A DNA stretch of 64,000 nt from an uncultured Clostridia bacterium (GTDB lineage Bacteria; Bacillota; Clostridia; Christensenellales; Borkfalkiaceae), in assembly GCA_944368925.1 (NCBI GenBank), contig CALVXG010000009.1, positions 25,604-89,603 of the forward strand. The letters run 5' to 3'. The translations under genes and the position numbers were made by a program. The notes under the pieces are model-generated. The model worked only from the letters and a program-made list of their open reading frames with translations, searched no databases and was not told the DNA's origin. Shown in pieces: positions 54,941 through 62,953 of the stretch (its first letter is position 1; each line of letters starts with the position of its first letter).

Positions 54941-56377
54941 TTAAACGCGCACTTCGCCGTGTTCACCCAATTCGTCTTTATGCGAATTCAGGATCGGATC
55001 GATCTCCTCTGAAATAAATTCCGTAACCTGATCTTCGCTGCGCCCGATAAAATTCCTTGCGTCGAGAATATCGTCCAGCTTATCCCATACCGCTCGGAAC
55101 ATCGGATCAGCCTTGATAAGTTCGATCAGATTATTCTCCTTTCCTTCCTGCTTGACGTTTTTGCCCGCTTCCATGGACAGCACGCGGATGCGCTCGTGCA
55201 GTTCCTGACGGTCTCCGCCCGCCTTGACGCATTCCATCATGATATTCTCCGTCGCCATAAAAGGAAGTTCTGCCGCAATGTGCTTGGCGATCACTTTATC
55301 ATAGACAACCAGATTTTCCGAAATATTCAGATACAAATTCAGAATCGCATCGACAGACAAAAACGCCTGTGCGATGACAATACGCTTATTGGCACTGTCG
55401 TCCAGCGTCCGCTCAAACCACTGCGTGGACGCGGTCACGGCCGCATTTACAGGCAGGCTCAATACGTACCTTGCCAGAGAGCTCACGCGTTCGCTGCGCA
55501 TGGGATTGCGCTTATACGCCATCGCCGAAGACCCGATCTGATGTTTTTCGAACGGCTCTTCCACCTCTTTCATGTGCTGCAGGAGACGTACGTCGTTGGA
55601 GAACCGATAAGCACTCTGCGCGATCTGCGACAAGACGCACAAAACATTATAATCAAACTTGCGCGGATACGTCTGCCCCGTCACACCGTACACTTTCGAG
55701 TACCCCATCTTCGCGACGACCCGTTTTTCCAGCTCCTTGACTTTCGCCGAATCCCCGTTGAACAAATCCAAAAAGCTCGCCTGCGTCCCCGTCGTACCTT
55801 TGACGCCGCGAAGTTTTACGGAATTTTTCAGATTCACCAGGTTGTAATAATCCATTTCCAGATCGGAAAGCCACAGCGTCGCGCGCTTTCCCACCGTCGT
55901 CAGCTGCGCAGGCTGCAAATGAGTGAACCCGAGCGTAGGAAGCCCTTTATATTTCAATGCAAACTTTTTCAGCTTGTCCATCACGTTCACAAGCTTTTTC
56001 ATGACCATGTCGAGAGCGTTGTCGATAATGATCACTTCGGCATTATCCGTAACATAGCACGACGTCGCCCCGAGATGAATGATCGGCTTCGCACTCTTCG
56101 CCTGTTCGCCGAACGCCTTTACGTGCGCCATGACGTCATGCCGCACCTCGTTTTCAAATTTGCGCGCGACGTCATAATTGATGTCGTTGGCATATTTCTT
56201 CATCTCGGCAATCTGCTCGTCCGTAATATTCAGGCCAAGCTCCTTTTCCGCTTCCGCCAAAGCGATCCACAGTCTTCTCCAAAGACGGAACTTCTTATCG
56301 TCCGAAAAATTCTCGGCCATCTCTCTGCCGGCATACCTGCTCAGCAACGGGTTTTCGTATACGCTCGTATCTGCCAT
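54941..56377 (-). CDS. purB: Adenylosuccinate lyase
   Basis: Cleaves SAICAR and adenylosuccinate to release fumarate in purine synthesis. 478 residues, the longer clostridial/human-like type. Fumarase-superfamily signature SSAMAYKRNPMRSE near residue 290, catalytic HLGATSCYVTDNAE and TLGFTHLQPAQ segments. GGAG precedes the ATG at 56377; a start four codons earlier lacks it. Monocistronic by appearance. Confidence 0.94.
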   Translation of the reverse strand: MADTSVYENPLLSRYAGREMAENFSDDKKFRLWRRLWIALAEAEKELGLNITDEQIAEMKKYANDINYDVARKFENEVRHDVMAHVKAFGEQAKSAKPIIHLGATSCYVTDNAEVIIIDNALDMVMKKLVNVMDKLKKFALKYKGLPTLGFTHLQPAQLTTVGKRATLWLSDLEMDYYNLVNLKNSVKLRGVKGTTGTQASFLDLFNGDSAKVKELEKRVVAKMGYSKVYGVTGQTYPRKFDYNVLCVLSQIAQSAYRFSNDVRLLQHMKEVEEPFEKHQIGSSAMAYKRNPMRSERVSSLARYVLSLPVNAAVTASTQWFERTLDDSANKRIVIAQAFLSVDAILNLYLNISENLVVYDKVIAKHIAAELPFMATENIMMECVKAGGDRQELHERIRVLSMEAGKNVKQEGKENNLIELIKADPMFRAVWDKLDDILDARNFIGRSEDQVTEFISEEIDPILNSHKDELGEHGEVRV

Positions 56378-56454
56378 AATATACTCCAATTTCTATTCTT
56401 TCTAATGGCGCCGCTATGCGCCTTTTTTCTATCGTTTCGTGCTTTTCCGTCAAA

Positions 56455-56478
56455 CAAAAAAGACAACGATTTTCGTTG
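56455..56478 (-). terminator. Terminator of the PC4-like gene
   Basis: CAACGA, 3-base loop, TCGTTG, then TCTTTTTTG on the minus strand. A second small GGCGC/GCGCC hairpin with T6 lies at 56407-56428 on the plus strand. Confidence 0.75.
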
Positions 56479-56493
56479 CCCCTCTGCTTTGCA

Positions 56494-56715
56494 TTATATG
56501 TCCATGCTTTCGAGCAAATCCTTTAAAGACTTGATTTCATCCATTGTAAGCGTGATTCCCTTGCCCATACGGTCATGCGCCGCATTCCACGTGCGAATGT
56601 CATAAACAGGTTCGCGGTCGCTCCAGCTTACAAGGTTCAGCTCCTTCGTCCAACCGTTGCCCGTCTCACCCAAAACTCCGAGTTTTTCCGTGATCTCATA
56701 TTTCAGTTCCGCCAT
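56494..56715 (-). CDS. YdbC/PC4-family ssDNA-binding protein
   Basis: 73 residues. PC4-like fold of the YdbC type: ITEKLGVLGETGNGWTKELN, LVSWSDREPVYDIRTW and MGKGITLTMDE. Homologues bind single-stranded DNA as dimers; the bacterial role is unclear (repair or transcription). GGAGG lies before the ATG. It is 62 bases downstream of a Cys-rich small gene and may share its transcript. Confidence 0.9.
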   Translation of the reverse strand: MAELKYEITEKLGVLGETGNGWTKELNLVSWSDREPVYDIRTWNAAHDRMGKGITLTMDEIKSLKDLLESMDI

Positions 56716-56784
56716 TTTCAGCCTCCGACTTCGATATTTATTTCATTATACCATCCGCACCCGCAAATGTAAAGAAAATCAGGG

Positions 56785-56979
56785 TTATTTTTTCCTTTTT
56801 CCTTTCCACTCCCTGCCTTCCGCATCGTAAATGCCGTCTATGCGGATCGTCGCAAAGTCGTGTATCTCCAAACACTTCCCGCAGTTATCACAAATTTTGT
56901 TCGGATCCAGATCACACGTCTCACACTCCATACAACCGATACAGTCCCGATCGTACAAAACACATTTTTGCGTCTCCAT
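56785..56979 (-). CDS. Small Cys-rich metal-binding protein
   Basis: 64 residues with eight Cys: C6, C13, C16, C19, C22, then C30, C33, C36, in Cys-x2-Cys series similar to ferredoxin or zinc-ribbon ligands. A short charged Lys/Arg tail ends the protein. Not recognised as a named family. An excellent ribosome site (AAGGAGGG, six bases) shows that it is a real gene. Divergent from lexA; the SOS box lies between the two starts, so it may be under LexA control (inference). Confidence 0.75.
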   Translation of the reverse strand: METQKCVLYDRDCIGCMECETCDLDPNKICDNCGKCLEIHDFATIRIDGIYDAEGREWKGKRKK

Positions 56980-57034
56980 ACAACCCTCCTTGCAGTATTA
57001 TACCATATTATTTTTTATTTATCAAATAATTGTT

Positions 57035-57048
57035 AGAACATTTGTTTG
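57035..57048. promoter_or_regulatory. LexA (SOS) box
   Basis: AGAACATTTGTTTG fits the Gram-positive SOS box GAAC-N4-GTTC with one mismatch (GTTT). It overlaps the lexA -35, consistent with autoregulation. Confidence 0.75.
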
Positions 57049-57074
57049 CTATTCTTGATTTTTTATGTTATAAT
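57046..57074 (+). promoter_or_regulatory. lexA promoter
   Basis: TTGCTA, 17 bases, TATAAT. The -35 is inside the SOS box. Confidence 0.75.
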
Positions 57075-57097
57075 AAAGAAAAAAGGGGTGTCGGAAT

Positions 57098-57688
57098 ATG
57101 TCGAAACAAACAAGGGTAAAAATGCGCGCGGTTTTAAATTATATCAACGAATACAACGCGGAAAACGGTTATGCGCCGTCCATACGTGAAATCTGTTCTC
57201 AACTGCAAATCAAGTCCACGGCTTCGGTCTATATGTATCTGCAAAAGTTGAAAGAAGAAGGCTACTTAAGCAGGACGCCGAACAGAAACCGTGCTTTAAG
57301 TTTCAAGAAAAGCAGTTCCGTCAATATTCCGCTGATCGGTACCGTCACCGCTGGTCAGCCGATTTTCGCCTATGAAAATTACGAGGATTTTTATTCGGTC
57401 CCTGCGGGAAGTTTCCCTGGCACCGATCTCTTCATGCTGAAAGTCCAGGGCACGAGCATGATCGATGCAGGAATCCTCGACGGCGATAAGATCGTCGTCC
57501 GCAAACAGGACACCGCAGAAAACGGCGACATCGTCGTCGCTCTGATCGATGACAGCGCGACCGTCAAACGTTTCTATAAGAAAGACGATCATTTTGTGCT
57601 CCACCCCGAAAACGAAACGATGGAAGATATCATCGTCGACAACGTCGCCATTCTCGGCAAAGTCGTGGGACTTATCCGTTCCTTTTAA
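57098..57688 (+). CDS. lexA: SOS repressor LexA
   Basis: 196 residues. N-terminal winged helix (about 1-65, PSIREICSQLQIKSTASVYMYL), then an S24 self-cleaving domain with cleavage site Ala85-Gly86 (VTAGQP), nucleophile Ser120 (GTSMIDAGILDGD) and general base Lys157 (ATVKRF). Represses SOS genes until RecA filaments trigger cleavage. A GGGG-type ribosome site precedes the ATG. Other repair genes in the window (uvrC, recN, dnaE) show no obvious box. Confidence 0.96.
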   Translation: MSKQTRVKMRAVLNYINEYNAENGYAPSIREICSQLQIKSTASVYMYLQKLKEEGYLSRTPNRNRALSFKKSSSVNIPLIGTVTAGQPIFAYENYEDFYSVPAGSFPGTDLFMLKVQGTSMIDAGILDGDKIVVRKQDTAENGDIVVALIDDSATVKRFYKKDDHFVLHPENETMEDIIVDNVAILGKVVGLIRSF

Positions 57689-57728
57689 AGATTCTGTTTT
57701 AGTACGATTCGGTTTTTCATAAATCCAA

Positions 57729-57775
57729 AGAGGCCGCACCCCATGAAAAATTTCACGGGGTGCGGCCTCTTTTCG
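57729..57775 (+). terminator. Terminator of lexA
   Basis: Perfect 14-bp stem AGAGGCCGCACCCC, 14-base loop, then TTTTCG. Confidence 0.85.
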
Positions 57776-57854
57776 CCTGAACGGAAAACGGGATCCGCCG
57801 CAAACTCTGTCCGACTACGCTGTCGTCTCCCATAACATCCAAACCGTTCGAGTC

Positions 57855-58238
57855 TTAACGCCCGCCCTTCGATTTGGTACAGGACGCTGTCATAAGCGTT
57901 TCGTAATTGGAAATTTTAAAATCGAGCCTTTCCAAGGACTTCTTTAATTCCTCTATATGCCGAACCAGGCGCTCACGCTGTCCGATCAGGATCTGCTTTC
58001 TTTGCCCGAGCGTGGCTTCGCCCTGTTGGGCCAGCATGACATATTCGCTCAGCGCCTCCACCGACAATCCCGCTCCGCGCATACATTTGATAAATTCTAC
58101 CCATCGGCAATCTTCTTCCGTATAATCGCGTATACCGCCCTGCGTCCTGTTTACGGGCGGCAGCAGCCCGACCCTCTCGTAATAGCGAAGCGTATCCGCG
58201 CTGATTTCATACGTTTTAGCGACATCCGCAATCGTCAT
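57855..58238 (-). CDS. MerR-family transcriptional regulator
   Basis: 127 residues. N-terminal winged helix (MTIADVAKTYEISADTLRYYERVGLLPPVNRT), RDYTEEDCRWVEFIKCMRGAGLSVEAL, and a long dimerisation coiled coil. One Cys near the C-terminus (ASCTKS) and two in the core region, so the effector may be an electrophile or aldehyde, as for the AdhR/NmlR type, though this is inference. Last gene of the ECF-DUF1893-AKR-MerR operon, one base after the AKR stop. The operon promoter carries a MerR-type dyad. Confidence 0.9.
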   Translation of the reverse strand: MTIADVAKTYEISADTLRYYERVGLLPPVNRTQGGIRDYTEEDCRWVEFIKCMRGAGLSVEALSEYVMLAQQGEATLGQRKQILIGQRERLVRHIEELKKSLERLDFKISNYETLMTASCTKSKGGR

Positions 58239-58239
58239 C

Positions 58240-59349
58240 TTACTTTTCTCCTTCGAAGAGCCCGACCACTTTTTTCAAATAGGCTGTGATCGGCAAATGC
58301 TGCGGGCAGCTCTTTTCGCACTTCCTGCAGCCGATGCAATCGCTCGCTTTCCCGTAACCCCGGGCAATCAGGTCTTTATACTCTTTCGTCCCGTTTTTGC
58401 TCTCTTTGCTCTTGTTATACAGAGAAAAATACTCGGGGATCGCAATGTGCTTGGGACACCCTTCCGTGCAATAGCGGCACGCCGTACACGGAATGGAGAC
58501 ATTGCCACGCAAAACAGCCGCCGCTCGCTCCGTCATGCGGATCTCGTCTGCCGTAAGGGGGACAAAGTCTTTCATAAAGGAAGTATTGTCCTGCATCTGC
58601 CGTAAATTAGACATGCCGCTCAACACCATAAAGACGCCAGGCAGACTCGCCGCAAAACGGATCGCCCAGGAAGCAACCGACCAATCCGGATGCGCACTGC
58701 GGTACATGGCTTCTATTTCGGCAGGTACCTCGGCAAGGCGCCCGCCCTTGACGGGTTCCATAACGATGACGGGTTTTCCGTGCCTTCGTGCCGTTTCATA
58801 ACACAAACGGGACTGCACGTTCGCATCCTCCCAATCCAGGTAATTGATCTGCAGCTGAACGAATTCCATTTCCGGATGCTCGGTCAGAATTTTGTCGAGC
58901 ATTTCGGCCGAATCATGGAAAGAAAAGCCGACTTTCTTTACTAGACCTTTACGTTTTAAATCGGCAACAAAATCGAAACAATTCAACCGCAAAGCCGTCT
59001 CGTAATTATTTTTGTCCAACGCATGAAGAAGATAATAATCGAAGTATCCGGAACCCGTTCTTTCCAGTTGCTCGGAGAAGATGCGCGGAACATCTTCTTT
59101 ACTTTTTAAAAGCATCGTAGGAAGCTTGCTCGCCACCGTGTACTCCGAACGCTCGTGTCTCTCCGTCAGAACTTTTCTGACCGCTTTCTCGCTTGCGCCG
59201 TTATGATACATGTAAGCCGTATCAAAATATGTAAAGCCGTCCGCCAGAAAGCCGTCTGCCATTTCCTCCAATTCTTCGAAACAGATGGACGTCGGATCGT
59301 CCGCATCCCGAAGGGGCAGACGCATCAAGCCAAACCCGAGTTTTTTCAT
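58240..59349 (-). CDS. Aldo/keto reductase with C-terminal 4Fe-4S clusters
   Basis: 369 residues. AKR barrel (about 1-270) with the catalytic tetrad Asp and Tyr in YFDTAYMYHNG, Lys in VASKLP and His in YYLLHALD. The C-terminal ferredoxin-like domain has CTACRYCTEGCP and CIGCRKCEKSCP, sufficient for two 4Fe-4S clusters. Common in Clostridia; it reduces carbonyls, with the electron donor possibly ferredoxin or NADPH. GGGAGG five bases before the ATG fixes the start at 59349. The substrate is unknown. Confidence 0.92.
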   Translation of the reverse strand: MKKLGFGLMRLPLRDADDPTSICFEELEEMADGFLADGFTYFDTAYMYHNGASEKAVRKVLTERHERSEYTVASKLPTMLLKSKEDVPRIFSEQLERTGSGYFDYYLLHALDKNNYETALRLNCFDFVADLKRKGLVKKVGFSFHDSAEMLDKILTEHPEMEFVQLQINYLDWEDANVQSRLCYETARRHGKPVIVMEPVKGGRLAEVPAEIEAMYRSAHPDWSVASWAIRFAASLPGVFMVLSGMSNLRQMQDNTSFMKDFVPLTADEIRMTERAAAVLRGNVSIPCTACRYCTEGCPKHIAIPEYFSLYNKSKESKNGTKEYKDLIARGYGKASDCIGCRKCEKSCPQHLPITAYLKKVVGLFEGEK

Positions 59350-59360
59350 ATTTACCTCCC

Positions 59361-59771
59361 TCACGAACCGTATACGGCCGCATTTAAAATTTCATATGCC
59401 GTGTCGGGATCGTCCGCATCCCCGACCGCCTTTTCCATCGGGCATATGCCGTCCCCCTTTCTGTTTATAATTTTTTTTACGTACAATCCGAAAGAATACG
59501 GAATCTTATTTTCCGTCAATACTTTTCCGGCCGCTTCGCTGAGCACCGATCCGTATACGGCGGCCGCTTTCATTTTAATAAACAACAGGGCGGCGGCTTT
59601 CCCCACAATCTTGTCCGCAACAAAAAAGCCAGAATAATCGGTTTTAGAATTGAGAATCTCCAAGAGCGGCCGAATGCCGCTGCCTTCATATGGCACCAGC
59701 TTGTCACCCTTGCAAAAAACTACGCTCGCCCCTGACTTTAATGTGCGAATCGCCCGTTCCATGTCACACAT
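59361..59771 (-). CDS. DUF1893 family protein
   Basis: 136 residues. The core FVADKIVGKAAALLFIKMKAAAVYGSVLSEAA resembles DUF1893 (small, cytosolic, function unknown; related to cytidine-deaminase-like folds in some descriptions). Starts inside the 3' end of the ECF gene (eight-base overlap); an alternative ATG three codons later is possible. Co-operonic with the ECF component and AKR. Confidence 0.75.
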   Translation of the reverse strand: MCDMERAIRTLKSGASVVFCKGDKLVPYEGSGIRPLLEILNSKTDYSGFFVADKIVGKAAALLFIKMKAAAVYGSVLSEAAGKVLTENKIPYSFGLYVKKIINRKGDGICPMEKAVGDADDPDTAYEILNAAVYGS

Positions 59772-60273
59772 AGTACTCTTTTAACCCCTTAAAACGGTAA
59801 AATAAAGCGGGAACCAGGCAAAGCTGCATGATCATTCCTGGAAGCCCCGTGACAAAAGACGACGCGACAGCTGCCACGCTCATTGTACTTTCGGGCAAGA
59901 GCATTCCGATCAGAAATGCAACAATAAGTTTTACTATGCGTCCCGACAGCTGCGCAGAAAACAAAGTCAGAATCGTCGGGATCTTTTTCCTTGCAAGTAC
60001 CCCGCCCGCAATTCCGTACACTGCCAATTCAACGCACATTAAAAACAGCTGCGAAACCGCCGGCATTCCCGTCAGACAATAACTTACGATCGGCGCAGAC
60101 ACCCCGATCATGCCTCCCGCGATCGGCCCCAAAATCAACCCCGACAACAGCACCGCAAAATGCATCGGCAAAATGATCGTGCCCAACGCATTTCCTGTAC
60201 CGCTCCAGCGACCCAACAGATGAACAATCTGCGGAAGCAGAACCGCCTCCGCAATCAACACGGCGGCCGTCAT
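59764..60273 (-). CDS. ECF transporter S component
   Basis: 169 residues with about six hydrophobic segments. ALGTIILPMHFAVLLSGLILGPIAGGMIG is typical of ECF substrate-binding S subunits, which use a shared EcfAAT energy module encoded elsewhere to import vitamins or precursors. The vitamin is not deducible. The ATG at 60273 is nine bases past GTGGGG; a GTG at 60288 is an alternative start. First gene of a MerR-regulated operon with DUF1893 and an AKR, so the ligand may be linked to an aldehyde or ketone substrate (inference). Confidence 0.75.
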   Translation of the reverse strand: MTAAVLIAEAVLLPQIVHLLGRWSGTGNALGTIILPMHFAVLLSGLILGPIAGGMIGVSAPIVSYCLTGMPAVSQLFLMCVELAVYGIAGGVLARKKIPTILTLFSAQLSGRIVKLIVAFLIGMLLPESTMSVAAVASSFVTGLPGMIMQLCLVPALFYRFKGLKEYYV

Positions 60274-60352
60274 AAACCGAAACCCCACTCCGCTTCTTTT
60301 TATCAGACTCTTTTCTATAAGAACCTCCCGATTTTGCTTATTAACTACATAT

Positions 60353-60384
60353 AGAATAATACTTGAAGTTCACTCAAAGTCAAG
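60353..60384 (-). promoter_or_regulatory. MerR-type promoter and operator
   Basis: Minus strand TTGACT (60378-60383), a 19-base spacer, TATTCT (60353-60358). A dyad with CTTGA/TCAAG arms fills the spacer (60362-60384). The over-long spacer with central dyad is the hallmark of MerR-activated promoters. Confidence 0.75.
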
Positions 60385-60451
60385 TATTTTTCGGCAATTT
60401 CTGCCCGATAAATTTATTTATCGGCTTTTTTAAAAAAACAGCTTATTTTAG

Positions 60452-60480
60452 TTGCAAAAACGTTTCTTTTATATTATAAT
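60452..60480 (+). promoter_or_regulatory. tRNA-Leu promoter
   Basis: TTGCAA, 17 bases, TATAAT, ending 16 bases before the tRNA. Confidence 0.8.
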
Positions 60481-60496
60481 TATAAAGATGTTATTC

Positions 60497-60583
60497 GCCG
60501 CTGTGGTGAAATTGGCAGACGCGCTGGACTCAAAATCCAGTGGTAGCGATACCGTGTCGGTTCGAGTCCGACCAGCGGCACCA
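60497..60583 (+). tRNA. tRNA-Leu (CAA anticodon)
   Basis: 87 nt including an encoded CCA. Acceptor stem GCCGCTG / CAGCGGC, long variable arm typical of Leu, anticodon loop CTCAAAA between CTGGA and TCCAG, T-loop GGTTCGAGTCC. Reads UUG codons. Confidence 0.95.
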
Positions 60584-60588
60584 ACGAA

Positions 60589-60620
60589 CAAATGACATAT
60601 CCGAACGGATATGTCATTTG
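60589..60620. terminator. Hairpin after tRNA-Leu
   Basis: Perfect 14-bp stem CAAATGACATATCC with a 4-base loop, six bases past the CCA. No T-run, so termination or 3'-end protection is uncertain. Confidence 0.5.
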
Positions 60621-60774
60621 CGAATCATCGGCTTTATCGTAAAAACTCTCTGCAATCAACGCGTTTCAGTATTTTGCGATATAATTCGAAAGCACGGGTA
60701 TGCTACCGATAAATCCGCACTAAGAGCTGTCGAAATAAATAACCGAGCTGTTATTTCCCTTTTGTTTTTCGGGT

Positions 60775-60826
60775 AAACTTCATATGCTGATATGGCTCAG
60801 CAGGTAGAGCACGTCCTTGGTAAGGA
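60775..60826 (+). pseudogene. Truncated tRNA-Thr copy
   Basis: First 41 nt of the tRNA-Thr at 60887 (through the anticodon stem, one mismatch) plus about 9 matching upstream bases, then unrelated sequence. The offset from the intact copy is exactly 101 bases. Cannot fold as a tRNA. Confidence 0.85.
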
Positions 60827-60886
60827 ATATCGGGGCGGAAAACGGGGTACGCCGAAGCCCCTCAAAATTCGGCAAAAACTTCATTC

Positions 60887-60962
60887 GCTGATATGGCTCA
60901 GTAGGTAGAGCACGTCCTTGGTAAGGACGAGGTCGCGGGTTCAAATCCCGCTATCAGCTCCA
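60887..60962 (+). tRNA. tRNA-Thr (GGT anticodon)
   Basis: 76 nt with encoded CCA. Acceptor GCTGATA / TATCAGC, anticodon loop TTGGTAA between CGTCC and GGACG, T-loop GGTTCAAATCC. Confidence 0.95.
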
Positions 60963-60990
60963 AAAAAACCACCAGATTTGGTGGTTTTTT
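60963..60990 (+). terminator. Terminator of tRNA-Thr
   Basis: AAAAAACCACCA, GATT, TGGTGGTTTTTT starts right after the CCA. Confidence 0.9.
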
Positions 60991-61032
60991 CTTTATATTA
61001 TCGCTAAATATGGGGTTTCAAGGAAAAGGTCA

Positions 61033-61066
61033 CAGGTACAACTGCATACAATCAGGTACAATTGCA
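61033..61066. repeat. Direct repeat pair at the element junction
   Basis: CAGGTACAACTGCA and CAGGTACAATTGCA, 20 bases apart, in the boundary between the tRNA cluster and the foreign coding debris. Possibly an attachment or target-site remnant. Confidence 0.4.
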
Positions 61067-61084
61067 AACTTTTTGAGCGCAAAT

Positions 61085-61860
61085 TGTGAGGTAGAGTTAT
61101 TCCCTGATTGTCTTTCTGTCCGAAGCGCTCTGATCCCGGCTTTTTTACATACGTCGTCGAAAGGCCTATTGCGTCATACGGCACGAACCTGATATATGCC
61201 GCGTTCGTCGAATCGCCCGACTGCACCGTATCCGCTCCGCCGTACAATGTTCCCGTAGGTTTTGTCTTATCGAGCGTGATCGTTACCGTTGTGGAAGCAT
61301 TTCCGCTCAGATCCTTGCAATAAAAGGAATACGTCCCTTCGGTGGCGAGCTGTGTGCCGCTCGCGTATGCCGTATAGACGGAACTTCCGGGCATCTTCAC
61401 ATAGCAATCCGCAATGCCCGATCCGCTGTCGCTCGCCACATACCTGATATAGTCCGCATTCGTATATGCGCCGCTCGGCTTGGATACCATGCCGCCGTAC
61501 AGCGTGCCCGCGGGAGTGCCCGTGTCGAGATAGACCTTATACTCGTCCGATACGTTCCCCGCCTTATCGGTCGCACGGAAAGAATACCACCCGTTCGTGC
61601 CTGTTATGTTTGTTCCCGAAGAATAACTTGCTTGAATAGACCGAGCCGTTACGCAAAAGCTGAAACGTCATGTGTGCGCTTACTGCGCTCGGCTCTACCG
61701 TGATGTGGTACGTCGACCAGTCAAGCACGCTGCCCTGCGACAGCGTACCCGAACCGCTACTGCTCGAGCCGTACATATAGACCTTGAAATTGCTCGGACA
61801 GCCTGTCGTGACCGATGTTTCGTTTGTTGTCCTGCCGCTCGTCAGATACTTCGGCGTCGT
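61085..61860 (-). pseudogene. Remnant of a repetitive secreted surface protein
   Basis: Coding traces of Ig-like repeat units of about 65-70 residues. Recurring elements are TLYGG, YIRYVASDSGSGIADCYVK, YSFYCKDLSGNAS and YSFRATDKAGNVSDEY. The frame shifts near 61625, and the 3' part loses homology around 61085-61110, just before the tRNA-Thr terminator. No start codon or signal peptide survives; upstream it runs into the serine recombinase in another frame. A fragment left by recombination, not a functional gene. Confidence 0.75.
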
Positions 61861-62950
61861 ATATAGGCTTTTCCGCCATATCCGAAAAGGTGATCTCGTT
61901 CGCGGACGTGAGCGAGCACAGCGAAAGGTCGGCAAAGATATTGAGCTTGTCGAACATGGTGGAAAGGTAGCTGCCGCGCGTCTTGTCCGCGGAATCGAGC
62001 ACCTGTTTGGAAAGCGACAACGCCTTCGAGAGCGGGCCGCGGTTCTGAAAGTACCGCATGAGTTCCGCGCAGTCGTCCTTCGAGATATTTGGCTCGTGCG
62101 TATTGTGGACTACAACCCATTCGCTTTCGTCTTTCTTATACCGCTTATGGTTTTTATATGAAACAGAACTCCAGCGTTGCTGCGCCATATGCCCTAAATA
62201 AGTAGGATTGTTTAAGATGCTGTTCACGGCGCAGAAAGACCACAAGCCCATGTTTTCTTTACGCCCCACGATCCCGTACTTTTCCATACTGTAACGGCTG
62301 GGATTTAATATCCCTTCGGCATTCAGGATATCCGCTATCTTATGCGGGCTTAAACCGCTTGCTCGCATTTCAAATATCCTTTTCACGACTGCGGCGGCTT
62401 CTTCGTCAATTATCGGCGTTTTCTTTTCGGTATCGCTTTTCACATACCCGTAAGGCGCTTTCCTCGCATGATACTTTCCCTCCCGGGCATTCGCCTTTAA
62501 CACTGTTCTGATCTTCTTGCTGGTATTGGCGGCGTGCCATTCGTTAAACACGTTCATGATGGGCATCATTTCCATTGCGCCGCTGTCACGGTTTTCCGTA
62601 TCCACGTTATCTTGGATAGCGATAAACCGTATCCCGAAAGCGGGGAATACATAGTCCACGTATTGCCCGACTTCGATATAGTTCCTGCCGAACCTCGAAA
62701 GGTCTTTTACAATGATGGTATTGATAACTCCCGTCTTTGCGTCGTCCAACAATCTTTGGACTTCCGATCTGTCGAACGTCGTACCCGATACGCCGTCGTC
62801 GATATATTCGCCGTGGATTTCAAAGCCATGTTCTTCGGCATACTTTCGGAGCATCGTCCTTTGGTTGTCTATGGATACCGATTCGCCCTGACGTTCGTCC
62901 TCTTGGGAAAGCCTGTAATAAAGACCTGCTATGTAGTGTTTCTGTTTCAT
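61757..62950 (-). CDS. Large serine recombinase, C-terminally truncated
   Basis: 397 residues. Resolvase-type catalytic domain (catalytic Ser15 in YYRLS, KDLSRFGRN with active-site Arg) and a recombinase domain (about 165-280, KAPYGYVKSD, GILNPSRYS). Transposon recombinases of the TnpX type normally continue with a zinc ribbon and coiled coil to about 500-560 residues. Here similarity stops after THEPNISKDD (about residue 297), and the rest is unrelated sequence ending in surface-protein debris. Probably inactive for full integration. GAGG lies six bases before the ATG. Confidence 0.82.
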   Translation of the reverse strand: MKQKHYIAGLYYRLSQEDERQGESVSIDNQRTMLRKYAEEHGFEIHGEYIDDGVSGTTFDRSEVQRLLDDAKTGVINTIIVKDLSRFGRNYIEVGQYVDYVFPAFGIRFIAIQDNVDTENRDSGAMEMMPIMNVFNEWHAANTSKKIRTVLKANAREGKYHARKAPYGYVKSDTEKKTPIIDEEAAAVVKRIFEMRASGLSPHKIADILNAEGILNPSRYSMEKYGIVGRKENMGLWSFCAVNSILNNPTYLGHMAQQRWSSVSYKNHKRYKKDESEWVVVHNTHEPNISKDDCAELMRYFQNRGPLSKALSLSKQVLDSADKTRGSYLSTMFDKLNIFADLSLCSLTSANEITFSDMAEKPIYDAEVSDERQDNKRNIGHDRLSEQFQGLYVRLEQ

Positions 62951-62953
62951 ACG

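Noticed and set aside
55196-56605. 469-codon plus-strand open frame
   Set aside because: Antisense to purB; no ribosome site or recognisable domain.
59755-59778. Fifth match to the 28-bp element (GTACTATGT, GTG, ACAT) at the ECF/DUF1893 junction
   Set aside because: It lies inside coding sequence, includes two ATG codons needed for translation and lacks the CGAA and WWTYGAT ends. Probably coincidence.
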